Assembly (NCBI GenBank): GCA_030618945.1
Contig: JAUXCI010000121.1
Span: 1 to 7,583 of the forward strand
Reading direction: 5' to 3'
Source: Flavobacteriaceae bacterium
Lineage (GTDB): Bacteria; Bacteroidota; Bacteroidia; Flavobacteriales; Flavobacteriaceae
DNA length: 7,583 nt
In this document: positions 6,274 through 7,583 of the stretch, one piece after another
How positions within the stretch are numbered: position 1 is the first letter of the stretch
Layout of the letters: each line of letters starts with the position of its first letter
Position numbers and translations under genes: made by a program
Notes under the pieces: model-generated
What the model saw: only the letters and a program-made list of their open reading frames with translations
Told to the model about the DNA's origin: nothing
Database searches by the model: none

Positions 6274-7509
6274 TTACAATTCTGTTTGGATTCCTTGACT
6301 GTCAATTTTATATTTAGTGTACCTATTCTTACGTCTTACCAGAAATAATAATTCGGTTGCAGCTTCGTTAAGATCAGTTGTAAGTAGTTTGCCGTTATAT
6401 CTTTCGGTAATTGTTTCAAGAGTGGTATGAGCTACTACGTGTATTTTTGAATCATATTTTTTGAGCATTGAGTTTAATTCTTTTCCAAGCGTATCTGATT
6501 GCACATAGCCCCTGAACCAATAAGGACCTTCGGCATTATAAAAAAACCATCGCATATTATACCATTCCTCAGCGTCATATCTGGTGCTATCGGGGTATTG
6601 TTTCATCAGGTCTAGATACATCGGGTCTTTCATATAATAATAAGCACGGTTATTGAACTCATCCAGTGAAATTGGTCCCAGGTCAAGTATTCCGCCGTGG
6701 GCAAATACAATATGATCAACTTTTAGCAGTGATACTTTGCTTCTCAACCAAGATCCAAGATAGGAATTGACGGGATGAAACAGCTGGTCATAACTAAGGC
6801 CATGAGCAATTGCAATGTTTCGTTCCTTTCTGCTCAGATACCTCAAATCTTTGGTCATGGTCATTATTTCATGATTTCCAAGAACAAGATGAGCCTTACC
6901 TCCAGCTTTTGCCGCTTTTTCTTCAAGTGAATAGATAAACCAAAGTACTTTGGTTACGTCGTCTCCCCGGTCAAAAATATCACCCAAAAAAACGATATGA
7001 GCCTGACCAGCTATCCAATCTAAATTTTCATCAATTACATTGGATTTAAGAAGTAAAGTAATCAATTGATCATATCTTCCATGAATATCGCCAATAACAT
7101 ATAAAGAATCAACCTTGGAATAGTTAGTTTTTTCAAGTTCAAAATCAGGTTTAATATCTACCTCATGCATTCCTTGGTTTTTACCTCCAAATTTGAGAGT
7201 AAACGGCGCTTCTATTTCTTTTTCAAGGTCAATATTATGTGTTCTTGATTTAGCAGTTTCACCTGATGCTATAACCTTATTGTTTTTATTGACAAGCTCA
7301 TAGGAACCCACATCTTCAGCGCCCGTTATCCAGCGAAAATTGAAATGATCAGTTTTCTCGACGTATAGAGAATAGGTGCCATCATATTTTAAATCATTTT
7401 GCTTATGGACCTGCATATTAGTGTCATTTTTTATGAAGCCCATGATGATAACCCCTAATAGTATAGAGCTTATAGTATATATCAAAGGTTTGAAAGTTAT
7501 CTTATTCAT
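6274..7509 (-). CDS. Membrane-anchored metallophosphoesterase, PPP/Shewanella-like phosphatase type
   Basis: This 411-residue protein starts at ATG 7509 with a basic N-terminus and one hydrophobic segment (~9-25), without a lipobox Cys, so it is a signal peptide or signal anchor directing export. Residues ~40-125 form a beta-rich domain I cannot name. From ~132 on it is a calcineurin-like phosphoesterase with a full metal set: GDIHGR (140-145; Asp141, His143), GDIFDRG (176-182; Asp177, Arg181), LGNHE (210-214; Asn212, His213), FAHGG (269-273; His271) and VVAHT (358-362; His361). GDxHG, GDxxDRG and GNHE are hallmarks of the PPP phosphatase branch, which includes Ser/Thr or Tyr protein phosphatases and ApaH; the closest subgroup seems to be Shewanella-like phosphatases. 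The substrate is unknown; activity outside the cytoplasm is inferred from the N-terminus. It is the first complete gene of the minus-strand run, 106 bp upstream of the BatA gene, and its start may overlap the end of another gene. Confidence 0.92.
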   Translation of the reverse strand: MNKITFKPLIYTISSILLGVIIMGFIKNDTNMQVHKQNDLKYDGTYSLYVEKTDHFNFRWITGAEDVGSYELVNKNNKVIASGETAKSRTHNIDLEKEIEAPFTLKFGGKNQGMHEVDIKPDFELEKTNYSKVDSLYVIGDIHGRYDQLITLLLKSNVIDENLDWIAGQAHIVFLGDIFDRGDDVTKVLWFIYSLEEKAAKAGGKAHLVLGNHEIMTMTKDLRYLSRKERNIAIAHGLSYDQLFHPVNSYLGSWLRSKVSLLKVDHIVFAHGGILDLGPISLDEFNNRAYYYMKDPMYLDLMKQYPDSTRYDAEEWYNMRWFFYNAEGPYWFRGYVQSDTLGKELNSMLKKYDSKIHVVAHTTLETITERYNGKLLTTDLNEAATELLFLVRRKNRYTKYKIDSQGIQTEL

Positions 7510-7583
7510 AAGCGTGTTTGTGTTTTATCCTGCATGCCTTATTGATTTTTTTATCAACAGCCTTTGGATCGTCCAAAATTTTA
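7502..7583 (-). CDS. Possible 3' end of an upstream gene, partial
   Basis: On the minus strand one frame is open from the window edge to a TAA at 7504-7502, giving 26 residues ending KINKACRIKHKHAYE. The stop falls inside the ATGAATAA that begins the phosphatase gene, an 8-base overlap of the kind seen between translationally coupled operon genes. The other two minus-strand frames contain stops in this stretch. The fragment is too short to identify, is rich in Lys and His, and an open run of this length can arise by chance, so it is only a tentative partial gene. Confidence 0.35.
   Translation of the reverse strand, partial: KILDDPKAVDKKINKACRIKHKHAYE

Noticed and set aside
7542..7557. TTGAT/ATCAA inverted repeat around a T-run upstream of the phosphatase gene.
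   Set aside because: A 5-bp stem of mostly A/T pairs that probably lies inside the end of an upstream coding region.

Overview
The window looks like ordinary chromosome from a member of the Bacteroidota, most probably a flavobacterium or close relative. The DNA is AT-rich, and the start codons follow A-rich leaders with no AGGAGG-type Shine-Dalgarno. Several proteins are types I associate with that phylum: a DUF481 outer-membrane barrel, a BatA-domain/vWA membrane protein, a dihydroorotase-like protein of the flavobacterial degenerate type, a YkfC-like NlpC/P60 lipoprotein and a membrane-anchored PPP-type phosphatase. I see no tRNA, rRNA, CRISPR array, insertion sequence or phage gene, and no clear sign of recent horizontal transfer.

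Layout. The left end (1-468, + strand) is the C-terminal part of a DUF481 beta-barrel gene whose start lies outside the window. It converges, across a 34-bp gap, with a run of six minus-strand genes filling the rest. In transcription order (right to left) these are: a signal-anchored metallophosphoesterase (7509-6274); a BatA-domain vWA membrane protein (6167-4206); a dihydroorotase homologue that has lost its metal ligands (4166-2910); a small DUF4870-like membrane protein (2857-2528); a phospholipase/carboxylesterase-type alpha/beta hydrolase (2446-1793); and an SH3/NlpC-P60 lipoprotein (1714-503). Gaps between them are 106, 39, 52, 81 and 78 bp. A possible 3' end of a further minus-strand gene (7583-7502) overlaps the phosphatase start. 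There is no gene-free stretch longer than about 110 bp.

How the genes may work together. Same orientation and short gaps allow one or a few transcripts, but I found no convincing rho-independent terminator and only one good Bacteroidota-type promoter -7 match, just upstream of the BatA gene. The products are mostly envelope-directed: outer-membrane barrel, inner-membrane vWA protein, membrane-anchored phosphatase, small membrane protein and a lipoprotein peptidoglycan endopeptidase. The tight pairing of the BatA protein with the pseudo-dihydroorotase is the most curious point. The dihydroorotase fold keeps its scaffold motifs (PNTNP, SDHNP), but both His of the HxH metal site, the following Arg and two further metal-site His are replaced, so it should not catalyse the pyrimidine-pathway reaction. 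Two DNA palindromes also deserve a look: an 18-bp perfect palindrome at the 3' end of the BatA gene, and a pair of related 12-mers 20 bp apart upstream of it.
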